The position numbers were made by a program, and so were the translations under genes. The notes beneath the pieces were generated by a model, which made no database searches, was not told where the DNA came from, and was given only the letters and a program-made list of their open reading frames with translations. A stretch of 64,000 nt of DNA from Citrobacter amalonaticus. Its GTDB lineage: Bacteria; Pseudomonadota; Gammaproteobacteria; Enterobacterales; Enterobacteriaceae. Shown here piece by piece: positions 1-9,205 of the stretch (its first letter is position 1; each line of letters opens with the position of its first letter). The stretch lies in the NCBI RefSeq assembly GCF_018252635.1, contig NZ_JAGTXM010000002.1, positions 824,962 through 888,961 of the forward strand. The letters are read 5' to 3'.

Positions 1-1
1 C

Positions 2-286
2 GGGCCGGAAGGCATGCTCTCGATTGAGGCACCGGCCCGTGACATCAAGCTCGCAACGATTGAGCTTGAACACACCCATCCTCTGGGACGTTTGTGGGAC
101 ATTGATGTACTCACTCCCGGAGGCGAAATTCTCTCCCGCCGCCATTTCGCGCTTCCCGCCCGCCGCTGCCTGCTGTGTGAGCAAAGCGCTGCAGAGTGCG
201 CGCGTGGGAAAACCCATACGCTCTCCGATCTGCTCACCCACATGGAGGCGCTGCTGCATGCTGCCGATTCCCAATATGCCCGTTGA
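2..286 (+). CDS. citX: CitX, apo-citrate lyase phosphoribosyl-dephospho-CoA transferase (C-terminal part)
   Basis: Only the last 94 or so codons are present; the gene begins before the window. CitX transfers the 2'-(5''-triphosphoribosyl)-3'-dephospho-CoA prosthetic group onto the citrate lyase acyl carrier protein CitD. The visible part reads through the typical C-terminal stretch [11 protein letters not shown], then [10 protein letters not shown] and CARGKTH, which match the enterobacterial CitX end as I remember it. It overlaps citG by 29 bases, so the two are probably translationally coupled in a citCDEFXG operon. Family assignment is secure; the missing N-terminus cannot be judged. Confidence 0.9.
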   Translation, partial: GPEGMLSIEAPARDIKLATIELEHTHPLGRLWDIDVLTPGGEILSRRHFALPARRCLLCEQSAAECARGKTHTLSDLLTHMEALLHAADSQYAR

Positions 287-1166
287 AACCACCGCCCTTC
301 CCCGCACGCTGTTTGACGCGTACGCCCATCTGGCGTGGCGCGCAATGCTGACGGAAGTGAACCTGTCGCCAAAACCCGGGCTGGTCGATCGTCTGAACTG
401 CGGCGCGCATAAAGATATGTCGCTGACGGATTTTCACCGCAGCGCGTTGGCGATTCAGGCCTGGCTGCCGCGTTTTATTGAATACGGCGCATGCTGCGCA
501 CAGATGCCGGCCGACACCGTATTAAACGGCTTACGCCCGTTAGGCATGGCCTGTGAAGCGGACATGTTTCGCGCCACCGCCGGTGTGAACACCCATAAGG
601 GCAGCATTTTTTCTCTCGGTCTGCTGTGTGCCGCCATTGGCCGTCTGCATCAACAGCAGCAAACCATTACCCCGGAAACGATCTGTATCACCGCCGCCCG
701 CTTTTGCCGCGGACTGACCGAGCGCGAACTGCGCAACAACAATCAACAAATCACGGCAGGCCAGCGACTTTATCAGCAACTGGGATTAACCGGCGCACGC
801 GGCGAAGCCGAAGCGGGATACCCGTTGGTTATCCACCATGCGCTTCCGCATTATCGCGCCCTGCTAGCCGGGGGACGCGATCCCGAGCTGGCGTTGCTGG
901 ACACTTTACTTCTGCTGATTGCGCGCAACGGCGACACCAACGTGGCCTCGCGCGGTGGCGCGGCAGGACTGCGCTGGATACAGCAGCAGGCAAACGCATT
1001 GTTACAACAAGGGGGCATCCGAACCCCCGCCGATCTCGATCGCCTGCATCAGTTCGACAACCACTGCATTGAACGCAATCTCAGCCCTGGCGGCAGTGCC
1101 GACCTGCTGATCGTGACGTGGTTTTTAGCCCAGATTTCTCAAGTTAAACATTTACAAAATTATTGA
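258..1166 (+). CDS. citG: CitG, triphosphoribosyl-dephospho-CoA synthase
   Basis: CitG makes the citrate lyase prosthetic-group precursor from ATP and dephospho-CoA; CitX then attaches it. The protein carries family stretches such as [11 protein letters not shown] near residue 26, [13 protein letters not shown] in the middle, and [10 protein letters not shown] and SPGGSADLL near the end. The frame stays open far upstream inside citX, but the start was set at 258 because GGAGG lies 9 bases before it and the resulting 302 residues are close to the E. coli length of about 292. ATG 276 is an alternative. It overlaps the end of citX and is followed 25 bases later by citT. Confidence 0.93.
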   Translation: MLPIPNMPVETTALPRTLFDAYAHLAWRAMLTEVNLSPKPGLVDRLNCGAHKDMSLTDFHRSALAIQAWLPRFIEYGACCAQMPADTVLNGLRPLGMACEADMFRATAGVNTHKGSIFSLGLLCAAIGRLHQQQQTITPETICITAARFCRGLTERELRNNNQQITAGQRLYQQLGLTGARGEAEAGYPLVIHHALPHYRALLAGGRDPELALLDTLLLLIARNGDTNVASRGGAAGLRWIQQQANALLQQGGIRTPADLDRLHQFDNHCIERNLSPGGSADLLIVTWFLAQISQVKHLQNY

Positions 1167-1191
1167 AAAGATCCTTTCCGGAGAATCACTT

Positions 1192-2655
1192 ATGTCTTTA
1201 TCGAAAGATAGTATATGGAAGTTGTTGGCCCCCCTGGTCGTTATGGGCGTCATGTTTCTTATCCCTGTCCCGGACGGCATGCCCCCTCAGGCATGGCATT
1301 ACTTCGCCGTTTTCGTGGCGATGATCGTCGGTATGATCCTGGAGCCAATTCCGGCTACCGCGATCAGCTTTATCGCCGTGACCATCTGCGTAATTGGCAG
1401 CAACTACCTGCTGTTTGATGCCAAAGAGCTTGCAGACCCGGCATTCGACGCCGGTAAACAGGCGCTGAAATGGGGGCTGGCAGGATTCTCCAGCACCACC
1501 GTCTGGCTGGTATTCGGTGCGTTTATCTTCGCTCTGGGCTACGAAGTCACCGGTCTTGGCCGTCGCATCGCGCTGTTCCTGGTGAAATTCATGGGCAAAC
1601 GCACCCTGACGCTGGGCTATGCGATTGTCATTATCGATATTCTGCTGGCGCCGTTTACGCCATCCAACACCGCCCGTACCGGGGGCACTGTGTTCCCGGT
1701 AATCAAAAACCTGCCGCCACTGTTTAAATCGTTCCCGAACGATCCATCCGCGCGTCGTATCGGCGGTTACCTGATGTGGATGATGGTTATCAGTACCAGC
1801 CTGAGCTCTTCGATGTTCGTCACGGGCGCGGCACCAAACGTGCTGGGCCTGGAGTTTGTCAGCAAAATCGCCGGTGTGCAGATCAGCTGGCTGCAGTGGT
1901 TCCTCAGCTTCCTGCCGGTCGGTATCATTTTGCTGATCGTGGCACCTTGGCTCTCTTATGTTCTCTATAAGCCTGAAGTCACACACAGCGCGGAAGTCGC
2001 CGCCTGGGCGGGTGATGAACTCAAAACCATGGGCACCCTGACGCGCAAAGAGTGGACGCTGATCAGTCTGGTTCTGCTGAGCTTAGGGTTGTGGGTTTTT
2101 GGTGGTGAAGTGATCGACGCCACCGCCGTCGGTTTGTTAGCCGTTTCTTTGATGCTGGCGCTGCATGTGGTGCCGTGGAAAGACATTACCAAATACAACA
2201 GCGCCTGGAACACGCTGGTGAACCTTGCCACCCTCGTGGTGATGGCAAACGGGTTAACCCGCTCCGGTTTTATTGACTGGTTCGCCGGTACCATGAGCAC
2301 CCATCTGGAAGGGTTCTCGCCTAACGCGACGGTAATTGTATTGGTGCTGGTGTTCTACTTTGCTCACTACCTGTTTGCCAGCCTGTCGGCGCACACAGCA
2401 ACGATGCTGCCGGTTATTCTGGCGGTCGGTAAAGGTATCCCGGGCGTGCCGATGGAACATCTGTGTATCCTGCTGGTGCTGTCCATCGGGATCATGGGCT
2501 GTCTGACACCGTACGCAACAGGCCCTGGGGTCATCATCTACGGCTGTGGCTATGTGAAATCCAAAGATTACTGGCGTCTTGGCGCCATCTTCGGGGTGAT
2601 TTACATTGCGATGCTGTTGCTGGTTGGCTGGCCGATTCTGGCGATGTGGAGCTAG
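1192..2655 (+). CDS. citT: CitT, citrate/succinate antiporter
   Basis: Inner-membrane antiporter of the DASS family that brings in citrate in exchange for succinate during anaerobic citrate fermentation. The 487-residue protein is strongly hydrophobic throughout, with about a dozen membrane segments. It has the family's substrate/sodium-site type stretches TPSNTARTGG (near residue 155) and TGAAPN (near 210), plus SLSAHTATMLP and TPYATGPG later. A GGAGAA ribosome site precedes the ATG. It directly follows citG and ends just before a strong terminator, so it is the last gene of the cit operon. Confidence 0.95.
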   Translation: MSLSKDSIWKLLAPLVVMGVMFLIPVPDGMPPQAWHYFAVFVAMIVGMILEPIPATAISFIAVTICVIGSNYLLFDAKELADPAFDAGKQALKWGLAGFSSTTVWLVFGAFIFALGYEVTGLGRRIALFLVKFMGKRTLTLGYAIVIIDILLAPFTPSNTARTGGTVFPVIKNLPPLFKSFPNDPSARRIGGYLMWMMVISTSLSSSMFVTGAAPNVLGLEFVSKIAGVQISWLQWFLSFLPVGIILLIVAPWLSYVLYKPEVTHSAEVAAWAGDELKTMGTLTRKEWTLISLVLLSLGLWVFGGEVIDATAVGLLAVSLMLALHVVPWKDITKYNSAWNTLVNLATLVVMANGLTRSGFIDWFAGTMSTHLEGFSPNATVIVLVLVFYFAHYLFASLSAHTATMLPVILAVGKGIPGVPMEHLCILLVLSIGIMGCLTPYATGPGVIIYGCGYVKSKDYWRLGAIFGVIYIAMLLLVGWPILAMWS

Positions 2656-2681
2656 TTCTGACGTAAAACGCTGAATGGATC

Positions 2682-2720
2682 AAGGCCCGCGGGGTAAAGA
2701 CACCTCGCGGGCCTTTTTTA
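2682..2720 (+). terminator. Rho-independent terminator after citT
   Basis: A GC-rich stem (AAGGCCCGCGGGG pairing with CCTCGCGGGCCTT) is followed by a run of six T. It closes the cit operon before rna. Confidence 0.88.
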
Positions 2721-2766
2721 TGGTTAAATAGATACTATTCAGATTTTATATAAGTTCAGAATCATC

Positions 2767-3573
2767 ATGAAACCGACCTGGCAAAAATGGGTGTGGCTCG
2801 CCGCCCCACTCCTCCCCCTTTCTACCGCCGTTGCCAACGAATTACAGGCCACGCGGTACGGCGACTTCGACCGTTACGTGCTGGCGCTTTCCTGGCAGAC
2901 GGGCTTCTGCCAGAGCCAGCACGAACGTGACCGCCACGAGCCTGACGAGTGTCGCCTGCAAAAAGAGACGGCCAACAAAGTCGATTTTCTGACCGTACAC
3001 GGTTTGTGGCCAGGATTGCCGAAATCAGTCTCTTCACGCGGAGTCGATGAACGCCGCTGGATGCGTTTTGGCTGCGCCACGCGTCCGATCCCTAATCTGC
3101 CGGAAGCACGTGCCAGCCGCAAATGTTCCGCTCCAGAAACAGGACTGTCGCTGGAAACCGCCGCAAAACTCAGCGACGTAATGCCGGGAGCGGGTGGACG
3201 TTCTTGTCTCGAGCGTTATGAGTATGCGAAACATGGCGCCTGCTTTGGCTTTGACCCGGACGCGTACTTCGGCACCATGGTGCGGTTGAACAAAGAGATC
3301 AAGACCAGTGAATTAGGGGCATTCCTGGGCGAGAATTACGGTAAGAGCGTCAGTCGTCGCGCCTTCGATGCAGCGATAGCCCGACGTTGGGGAAAAGAGG
3401 CTGTCAAAGCGGTTAAACTGAGCTGCCACGGCAATCCGGCTTATCTGACAGAGATCCAGTTTTCGCTGAAGGCCAGTACCATCAACGCACCGCTCTCCGC
3501 CGACTCGTTTGCCCCACAACCTCATCCTGGAAACTGTGGTAAGCAGTTCATCATCGACAAAGTGGGTTACTGA
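2767..3573 (+). CDS. rna: Ribonuclease I (periplasmic, RNase T2 family)
   Basis: Non-specific periplasmic endoribonuclease of the RNase T2 family. The first 23 or so residues form a signal peptide (charged start, hydrophobic core, cleavage near AVA-NE). The two catalytic signatures are visible: HGLWPG near residue 78 and YEYAKHGAC near residue 156, which hold the catalytic histidines. Several cysteines suit a disulfide-bonded periplasmic enzyme. Length of 268 residues equals that of the E. coli enzyme. It stands alone after the citT terminator and converges on the flavin reductase gene. Confidence 0.95.
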   Translation: MKPTWQKWVWLAAPLLPLSTAVANELQATRYGDFDRYVLALSWQTGFCQSQHERDRHEPDECRLQKETANKVDFLTVHGLWPGLPKSVSSRGVDERRWMRFGCATRPIPNLPEARASRKCSAPETGLSLETAAKLSDVMPGAGGRSCLERYEYAKHGACFGFDPDAYFGTMVRLNKEIKTSELGAFLGENYGKSVSRRAFDAAIARRWGKEAVKAVKLSCHGNPAYLTEIQFSLKASTINAPLSADSFAPQPHPGNCGKQFIIDKVGY

Positions 3574-3582
3574 TCTTGCGAT

Positions 3583-3603
3583 CCGGCGTGAAATCCGCGC
3601 CGG
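3583..3603. repeat. Short hairpin between convergent rna and flavin reductase genes
   Basis: CCGGCG pairs with CGCCGG around a 9-base loop in the 38-base gap between two convergent genes. It resembles a degenerate REP-type palindrome or a shared transcription stop; there is no T run. Confidence 0.4.
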
Positions 3604-3611
3604 GTAATCTA

Positions 3612-4235
3612 TCAGCGTTTCGCGCGAGCATCCGGACGCACCAGATCAAAACGGTGAGACTCGCTGATCGCATAGTAGGCCGTTGGTCCACCGGCGCGCA
3701 GCACGGGCTGTGCTTTTGCGGTCTGGTAAATACCCTCTTCCAGCAGCGTTTCGGCAATATGAATCCCGACAACTTCTCCCAGGATAAGCCAGGTTTCGAT
3801 GGCTTCCCCCTGCGCGGTCGTCAGTTGAATACTCTGTGACAGGCGACATTCGAAATTCACCGGACTTTGCGCAACGCGTGGCGCTTTCACCAGACGACTT
3901 TCCGCCTTCGTCAGCCCGGCGGCAAAAAATTCATCTTCGCCATGCGGCAGACTGGCGGAGGTTTCATTCATCGCGCTGGCTAACTCCCGGGTGGTCAGGT
4001 TCCAGACAAACTCGCCGGTTTCCATGATGTTACGCACGCTGTCTTTCCAGCCGGTGCTGGCAAAACCGATAATCGGCGGATGATAATTGAAACAATTGAA
4101 GAAGCTGTAGGGAGCCAGGTTATCCCGACCTGTCGTGTCCTGAGAGGCTATCCAGCCAATCGGCCTGGGGCCAACAATAGCATTCAGCGGGTCGTGCGGC
4201 AGGCCGTGTCCCTGCGAGGGTTGATAGAAATACAT
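3612..4235 (-). CDS. Flavin reductase family protein (FMN-binding split barrel)
   Basis: A 207-residue soluble protein of the flavin reductase-like/DIM6-NTAB family. The N-terminal part has the typical pattern NAIVGPRPIGWIAS followed by NLAPYSFFNCF and PPIIGFAS, which form the flavin-binding core, then GEFVWNLTT. Members bind FMN or FAD and reduce it with NAD(P)H, often for a partner oxygenase; no partner oxygenase is seen here. It follows the alpha/beta hydrolase gene on the same strand after 96 bases, possibly as a unit. I recall neither gene between rna and rnk in E. coli, so they look like accessory genes. Substrate unknown. Confidence 0.8.
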   Translation of the reverse strand: MYFYQPSQGHGLPHDPLNAIVGPRPIGWIASQDTTGRDNLAPYSFFNCFNYHPPIIGFASTGWKDSVRNIMETGEFVWNLTTRELASAMNETSASLPHGEDEFFAAGLTKAESRLVKAPRVAQSPVNFECRLSQSIQLTTAQGEAIETWLILGEVVGIHIAETLLEEGIYQTAKAQPVLRAGGPTAYYAISESHRFDLVRPDARAKR

Positions 4236-4331
4236 AGTATGCTCTGATGAATTTAACGTCAGCGAAACACGAAATGCGCTCCGCTCATCCCCCTGATGGA
4301 AGAGGATCAGCGTAGAGCAATCCGTTAAAAA

Positions 4332-5168
4332 TTACGACTGAATAAAGTTGAGCAGGTCCTGATTTATCTGCTGCTTATGAGTGGTGCAGATGCCGTGGGA
4401 ACCGCCCGCATAGACCTTCAGCTGCGCGTCAGGCAGTATTTCCGCCGCCACTTTACCGCAGGTCTCAAACGGGACAATCTGATCGTCATCACCATGAATA
4501 ACCAGCGTCGGAATGGTCATTTTGCGCAAGTCTTCGCGCAGATCCGTTTCCGAGAACGCCTTGATGCAGTCGTACAGCGCTTTTATTGAGCCCTGTAATC
4601 CCTGCTCAACAAAGCTTTCACGTACCGCTTTTGACTCCTTCGCTCCGGGTCGGTTATAGCCATAGAAGGCAGAGGTAAGCTCATAGAAAAAGGCGGCGCG
4701 ATCATTAACAACGCCTTCACGGATGCCGTCGAACACCTCTTTCGGCACACCGTTCGGGTTAAAATCAGTTTTCACCATGATGGGCGTTACCGCGCCAATC
4801 AATACCGCTTTCGCCACCCGCTGCGTCCCGTGTCGCCCTATATAACGCGCCACTTCGCCACCGCCAGTCGAGTGACCGACATGCACCGCGTTTTGCAGGT
4901 TCAGGTGTGCAGTCAGTTCAGCCAGATCGTCGGCATACTGATCCATCGTGTGCCCCTCCCACGGTTGCGCGGAGCGCCCATGCCCGCGCCTGTCGTGGGC
5001 GATCACCCGAAATCCTTTCGAGCCAAGAAAAAGCATCTGATCTTCGAAGGCATCTGCCGTTAACGGCCAGCCGTGGCTGAAGACAATGGGCTGTCCACTG
5101 CAGTTACCCCAATCCTTAAAATACAGATAGCTGCCATCTTTGAGAGTAATTTTGTCGTACTGGCTCAT
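4332..5168 (-). CDS. Alpha/beta hydrolase (arylesterase / non-heme chloroperoxidase type)
   Basis: A 278-residue alpha/beta-hydrolase of the cofactor-free haloperoxidase/arylesterase group. The catalytic triad is visible: Ser100 in the nucleophile elbow GHSTGGG, an aspartate in [11 protein letters not shown] near residue 230, and a histidine in [10 protein letters not shown] near the end. The oxyanion-hole region [10 protein letters not shown] near residue 32 and the stretch DRRGHGRS near 59 are typical. Such enzymes hydrolyse esters and can form peracids in vitro. A GGAG ribosome site (CAGGAGATCTC before ATG) fixes the start. Physiological substrate unknown; it may share a transcript with the downstream flavin reductase. 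Confidence 0.85.
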   Translation of the reverse strand: MSQYDKITLKDGSYLYFKDWGNCSGQPIVFSHGWPLTADAFEDQMLFLGSKGFRVIAHDRRGHGRSAQPWEGHTMDQYADDLAELTAHLNLQNAVHVGHSTGGGEVARYIGRHGTQRVAKAVLIGAVTPIMVKTDFNPNGVPKEVFDGIREGVVNDRAAFFYELTSAFYGYNRPGAKESKAVRESFVEQGLQGSIKALYDCIKAFSETDLREDLRKMTIPTLVIHGDDDQIVPFETCGKVAAEILPDAQLKVYAGGSHGICTTHKQQINQDLLNFIQS

Positions 5169-5359
5169 GAGATCTCCTGTAACGGAACACTGAGAAAGTG
5201 ATGCGCCCGCGACGCGCGCTTAAAAAGCATAATGCAAATTTGAGAACGATCACGTTTATCGAATAAAATTCATACTAGTAATGCTTTTTTGGCTATTTAC
5301 CCGAATGTGAACTAAATCACTTCAAACCCAGGGTAAGTCTCAGTATCATCGGGAGAGTT

Positions 5360-5395
5360 AAACCCTTGCCGCCAGACGGTGAGGGTTTTCTTTTG
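5360..5395 (+). terminator. Terminator-like hairpin in the rnk leader
   Basis: AAACCCTTGCCG can pair with CGGTGAGGGTTT (two G-T pairs) around a 5-base loop, followed by a T-rich tail. It lies 48 bases before the rnk start, in the direction of rnk transcription, so it may act as a leader attenuator rather than ending an upstream gene, because the upstream gene points the other way. Confidence 0.5.
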
Positions 5396-5442
5396 GGAAT
5401 ATTACCTGCGGCAAAACGCAGTACTGACGACATGGAGTAAAA

Positions 5443-5853
5443 ATGTCCAGACCAACTATCATCATTAACGACCTTGATGCAGAACGCATCGATCGCTTGC
5501 TGGAGCAACCCGCGTATGCAGATTTACCGATTGCCGACGCGTTAAATGCCGAGCTTGATCGTGCCCAAATGTGTTCGCCAGAGACCATGCCGCATGACGT
5601 CGTGACCATGAACAGTCGTGTTAAATTCCGCAATCTCAGCGATGGCGAAATTCGCGTGCGCACGTTGGTTTATCCTGCGGCGATGACTGACAGCAGTACG
5701 CAACTTTCAGTAATGGCACCTGTGGGTGCAGCGCTGTTGGGCGTGCGTGTGGGCGACACCATTCACTGGGAACTACCGGGCGGCGTATCCACCCACCTGG
5801 AAGTGCTGGAACTGGAATACCAGCCAGAAGCGGCAGGCGACTTCCTGCGTTAA
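5443..5853 (+). CDS. rnk: Rnk, regulator of nucleoside diphosphate kinase (GreA/GreB-like fold)
   Basis: A 136-residue cytoplasmic protein that in E. coli binds RNA polymerase through a Gre-factor-like coiled coil and C-terminal domain and was named for its effect on nucleoside diphosphate kinase. The protein opens [20 protein letters not shown] and contains [10 protein letters not shown] and [12 protein letters not shown], typical of the Rnk/GreA C-terminal domain. ATG follows CATGGAGTAAAA with a GGAG ribosome site. It is flanked by a leader hairpin upstream and a terminator downstream, so it is monocistronic. Confidence 0.95.
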   Translation: MSRPTIIINDLDAERIDRLLEQPAYADLPIADALNAELDRAQMCSPETMPHDVVTMNSRVKFRNLSDGEIRVRTLVYPAAMTDSSTQLSVMAPVGAALLGVRVGDTIHWELPGGVSTHLEVLELEYQPEAAGDFLR

Positions 5854-5886
5854 TCCCATCTGCATAAGCGATTTTCCGCTTTACCC

Positions 5887-5910
5887 AGAGGATGCGCTCG
5901 CATCCTCTTT
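5887..5910 (+). terminator. Rho-independent terminator after rnk
   Basis: AGAGGATGC pairs perfectly with GCATCCTCT around GCTC, followed by TTT. Confidence 0.75.
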
Positions 5911-5999
5911 CCGTAAGTTACGTAAAATCACCCATTCTTCCTGGTTCGCCTCTGCCCAGACTGATCCACACTGAATCGGTTTCATTGGCAGGTGCGGTC

Positions 6000-6089
6000 A
6001 TGAACGAAACATTCAGCATATTACTGGGATTCTTCATCATGGCGGCGATCATCGTCGGTGCCGTACTTTACCTGGAGAATCACTGGTAA
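6000..6089 (+). CDS. Possible 29-residue single-pass membrane peptide
   Basis: An ATG-started frame of 29 codons between the rnk terminator and uspG. The peptide starts MNETFSILLGFF, has one uninterrupted hydrophobic segment of about 20 residues (roughly 5-24), and ends in the polar tail LENHW. This build is like known enterobacterial membrane micropeptides such as CydX, AcrZ or YneM, but I recognise none of them in it. The ribosome site is only moderate (GCAGGTG about 7 bases upstream). The coding status is unproven; short hydrophobic frames can arise by chance. Confidence 0.45.
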   Translation: MNETFSILLGFFIMAAIIVGAVLYLENHW

Positions 6090-6179
6090 CGAATGAAGAA
6101 AAATCCCCTGCAGAACGCAGACAGAATTATTATTATATGCTTGAATGATTTAAGTATTAATTAACAGGGAGAAACGGGT

Positions 6180-6608
6180 ATGTATAAGACAATCATTATG
6201 CCGGTTGATGTTTTTGAAATGGAACTCAGCGATAAGGCGGTTCGCCACGCTGAATTTCTGGCGCAGCAGGATGGCGTCATTCATCTTTTGCACGTGCTGC
6301 CAGGTTCTGCCAGCCTGAGCCTGCATCGCTTCGCCGCCGACGTTCGTCGTTTCGAAGAACACTTACAGCATGAAGCCGAAACCCGGCTGCAAACGATGGT
6401 CGGCCACTTCAGTATCGACCCTTCTCGTATTAAGCAACATGTTCGTTTTGGCAGCGTTCGTGACGTGGTTAATGAGCTCGGTGAAGAACTGAATGCTGAC
6501 GTCGTGGTCATTGGTTCGCGTAATCCATCGATTACCACACACCTGCTGGGTTCTAACGCCTCAAGCGTGGTACGTCATGCCACGCTGCCGGTGCTGGTTG
6601 TGCGTTAA
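6180..6608 (+). CDS. uspG: Universal stress protein UspG (UP12)
   Basis: A 142-residue cytoplasmic Usp-fold protein. The start [17 protein letters not shown] and the end VVIGSRNPS...[21 protein letters not shown] are typical; the last stretch holds the Usp nucleotide-binding pattern G-x2-G/N-x9-G-S/N. UspG-type proteins can auto- and nucleotidylate and respond to growth arrest. GGGAG precedes the ATG by 9 bases. It is followed by a bidirectional terminator shared with ahpF, which arrives from the other side. Confidence 0.95.
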   Translation: MYKTIIMPVDVFEMELSDKAVRHAEFLAQQDGVIHLLHVLPGSASLSLHRFAADVRRFEEHLQHEAETRLQTMVGHFSIDPSRIKQHVRFGSVRDVVNELGEELNADVVVIGSRNPSITTHLLGSNASSVVRHATLPVLVVR

Positions 6609-6628
6609 TCATTCTGTGACTGACAAAA

Positions 6629-6660
6629 AAAGAGGTGCCAGTTGGCACCTCTTTCATTTT
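6629..6660. terminator. Bidirectional terminator between uspG and ahpF
   Basis: AAAGAGGTGCCA pairs with TGGCACCTCTTT, with A-rich sequence before and T-rich sequence after, so it can stop transcription from both sides. Confidence 0.88.
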
Positions 6661-6684
6661 GCAGGTGTAGTCTTACTTTCTTTT

Positions 6685-8250
6685 TTATGCCGTCTTCGTA
6701 CGAATCAGATAATCAAAGGCGCTCAGAGACGCTTTCGCCCCTTCGCCGGTTGCGATGATAATCTGCTTGTACGGTACAGTGGTGCAGTCACCCGCCGCGA
6801 ATACGCCCTTCACACTGGTTTCGCATTTCGCGTCGATGATGATTTCACCCATCCGGTTGCGTTCAATCGCCCCTTCCAGCCAGGTGGTATTCGGCAACAG
6901 GCCGATCTGAACGAAAATCCCCGCCAGTTCAACGTTGTGAACGTCTCCGCTCACGCGGTCGCGGTATTCCAGACCAACCACTTTTGTGCCATCGCCTTTC
7001 ACTTCCGTGGTCTGGGCGTTCAGAATGATATCGACGTTTTTCAGACTGCGGACTTTATCCTGCAGAACCTGATCCGCCTTCATTTCCGGGGCAAATTCCA
7101 GCAGGGTCACGTGTTCCACGATCCCCGCGAGATCGATCGCCGCTTCCACGCCAGAGTTACCGCCGCCGATCACTGCCACGCGCTTGCCTTTAAACAGAGG
7201 GCCGTCGCAGTGAGGACAATAGGTAACGCCTTTGGTACGATATTGATCTTCGCCAGGAACATTCATGTTGCGCCATTTCGCACCAGTGGCAATGATGATG
7301 CTGCGTGCTTTCAGCACCGCACCAGAAGCCGTTTCAATCTGATGCAAACCGCCTTCGCTGGCCGCCGGCACCAGTTTGCTGGCGCTCTGGCTGTCAATGA
7401 CATCCACGTCATAATCATCGACATGAGCCTTCAGCGCACCAGCCAGCTTCTGCCCTTCCGTTTTCGGGACAGAGATGTAGTTTTCGATATCCACGGTATC
7501 GAGCACCTGACCGCCGAAACGCTCACCCATCAGGCCGGTACGAATTCCTTTACGGGCGGAGTAGACCGCCGCCGCCGCGCCCGCAGGGCCGGAACCGACA
7601 ATCAGAACATCATATGCCTCACGCTGACTCAGCTCTTCTGCGGCACGTTTTTCTGCGCCGGTATCCACTTTCGCCACGATTTCCGTTAGCGTCATACGAC
7701 CCTGACCAAACTCTTTGCCGTTAACGTAGACGGCCGGAACGCCCATCACATTTCGCTCAGTGATTTCGTTCTGGAACGTACCGCCATCAATCGCCGTATG
7801 CTTGATGCGCGGGTTCAGCACCGCCATCAGGTTCAACGCCTGCACCACGTCAGGGCAGTTATGGCAGGAGAGTGAGTAATACGTTTCAAACTCAAAATCG
7901 CCGTCAATATCGCGGATCTGCTCAAGCAAAGACTGCGATTCTTTTGACGGGTGTCCACCAGTCCACAGCAATGCCAGAACCAGTGAGGTAAATTCGTGCC
8001 CTAACGGAGAACCCGCAAAGCGAGGTCCCTGATCAGAACCTGGGTTGGTGATCAAAAAAGAGGGCTTGCGCACGGGCAGGCTATTGTCTTCTTTAAACGT
8101 GACTTTCTCTGACAGTTCGGCGATTTCAGCCAGCAGTTCCTTGATTTCTGCCGATTTAGCGCTGTCATCCAGCGTAGCAATCAGCTCAACAGGTTTGGTC
8201 AGTTTCTCAAGATAAGCCTTGAGCTGGGTTTTCATATTAGTGTCGAGCAT
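6685..8250 (-). CDS. ahpF: AhpF, alkyl hydroperoxide reductase flavoprotein subunit
   Basis: NADH-dependent flavoprotein that re-reduces the peroxiredoxin AhpC. The 521 residues match the E. coli protein almost position for position. The N-terminal thioredoxin-like domain carries the redox pair CHNC near 129-132. The FAD site [10 protein letters not shown] is near 219, and the thioredoxin-reductase-type active site YCPHCDG near 345. The GGGNSG NAD-binding loop and the second FAD motif GVFAAGDC follow. An ATG 11 codons further upstream is in frame, but MLDTNM with a GAGGG ribosome site is the family start. It is downstream of ahpC on the same strand, separated by an ERIC element. Confidence 0.97.
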   Translation of the reverse strand: MLDTNMKTQLKAYLEKLTKPVELIATLDDSAKSAEIKELLAEIAELSEKVTFKEDNSLPVRKPSFLITNPGSDQGPRFAGSPLGHEFTSLVLALLWTGGHPSKESQSLLEQIRDIDGDFEFETYYSLSCHNCPDVVQALNLMAVLNPRIKHTAIDGGTFQNEITERNVMGVPAVYVNGKEFGQGRMTLTEIVAKVDTGAEKRAAEELSQREAYDVLIVGSGPAGAAAAVYSARKGIRTGLMGERFGGQVLDTVDIENYISVPKTEGQKLAGALKAHVDDYDVDVIDSQSASKLVPAASEGGLHQIETASGAVLKARSIIIATGAKWRNMNVPGEDQYRTKGVTYCPHCDGPLFKGKRVAVIGGGNSGVEAAIDLAGIVEHVTLLEFAPEMKADQVLQDKVRSLKNVDIILNAQTTEVKGDGTKVVGLEYRDRVSGDVHNVELAGIFVQIGLLPNTTWLEGAIERNRMGEIIIDAKCETSVKGVFAAGDCTTVPYKQIIIATGEGAKASLSAFDYLIRTKTA

Positions 8251-8384
8251 TGTTCTTCCCTCTCTGAAAACATCATCATGCAAGCTGATTTGGCTGAGTC
8301 TGCATCAATACAACTTGCGTCATGGTGCTGAATAAAACGGGCACCCAAAAGCACCCGTCTGTGAGGCAAATTCCCAGTATTTCT

Positions 8385-8475
8385 TGTCACAGGAAGGCGG
8401 CAAGCTTATGAATCCCCGGGAGCTTACATAAGTAAGTGACCGGGGTGAGTAAGCGCAGCCAACACACCTGTGACA
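8385..8475. repeat. ERIC (enterobacterial repetitive intergenic consensus) element
   Basis: A roughly 91-bp imperfect palindrome whose ends are inverted (TGTCACAGG / CCTGTGACA). Its core contains GGAGCTTACATAAGTAAGTG and nearby GGGGTGAG, the well-known ERIC core used for ERIC-PCR primers. It lies in the transcribed gap between ahpC and ahpF, where it would fold into a long RNA hairpin and could affect the ratio of the two transcripts. Confidence 0.9.
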
Positions 8476-8493
8476 TGAAAGACGCCGGAATTT

Positions 8494-9057
8494 TTAGATT
8501 TTACCAACCAGATCTAAAGATGGAGCCAGCGTCGCTTCGCCTTCTTTCCACTTAGCCGGGCACACTTCGCCTGGGTGAGAAGCAACATACTGAGCGGCTT
8601 TGATTTTACGCAGCAGGTCAGAAGCATCACGGCCGATACCTTCAGCGGTAACTTCGATCGCCTGGATGATACCCTGCGGGTCAACAACGAACGTTGCGCG
8701 GTCTGCCAGACCTTCGTCTTCACGCATGTTGTCGAAGTTACGGGTCAGGGCGCCAGTCGGGTCGCCGATCATCGCGTATTTGATTTTAGCGATGGTGTCA
8801 GAGCTGCTGTGCCATGCTTTGTGGGTGAAGTGGGTGTCGGTAGAGACAGAGTAAACGTCTACGCCCAGCTTCTGCAGTTCTTCGTAATGGTCTGCAACGT
8901 CACCCAGTTCGGTCGGGCAGACGAAGGTAAAGTCAGCCGGATAGAAGAAGAAGACGCTCCAGCGGCCTTCGGTATCTTTCTCGGTTACTTCGATGAATTC
9001 ACCGTTTTTGAACGCCTGGTTTTTAAAAGGTTTAATTTTGGTATTAATCAAAGACAT
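8494..9057 (-). CDS. ahpC: AhpC, alkyl hydroperoxide reductase (2-Cys peroxiredoxin)
   Basis: Main scavenger of endogenous hydrogen peroxide and organic peroxides, recycled by AhpF. The 187-residue protein is nearly identical to the E. coli one. The peroxidatic cysteine is in DFTFVCPTE (near residue 47) and the resolving cysteine in PGEVCPAKW (near residue 166). The start MSLINTK at 9057 follows a perfect GGAGGAAG ribosome site; an in-frame ATG five codons upstream overlaps that site and is unlikely. Upstream lies a 376-base divergent control region shared with dsbG. OxyR control is expected from the family. Confidence 0.97.
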   Translation of the reverse strand: MSLINTKIKPFKNQAFKNGEFIEVTEKDTEGRWSVFFFYPADFTFVCPTELGDVADHYEELQKLGVDVYSVSTDTHFTHKAWHSSSDTIAKIKYAMIGDPTGALTRNFDNMREDEGLADRATFVVDPQGIIQAIEVTAEGIGRDASDLLRKIKAAQYVASHPGEVCPAKWKEGEATLAPSLDLVGKI

Positions 9058-9205
9058 CTGTACTTCCTCCATGTTTTCGTTGAGAGATAAGTTACCGAAG
9101 ATTGACTGACAGGGCTAATGCGTTTCCTTTATCAAATCAATAAGCGTTAGCTAACAAACCTCTCAATTCAACGTTGTGAACGTGCTACGACGCAAAGTAA
9201 AAAGG

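Noticed and set aside
24-1166. Open frame of 380 codons covering citG with a start far inside citX
   Set aside because: The first 78 codons overlap citX in another frame and have no CitG similarity; the ribosome site at 244-248 supports the start at 258.
1198-1986. Long minus-strand frame opposite citT (262 codons)
   Set aside because: It is the reverse-strand shadow of a membrane protein gene, rich in His, Arg and Gln, with no recognisable domain or ribosome site.
6493-7689. 398-codon plus-strand frame over uspG, the terminator and ahpF
   Set aside because: It runs through two well-established genes and a bidirectional terminator, and its translation has no domain. It is antisense noise in GC-rich DNA.
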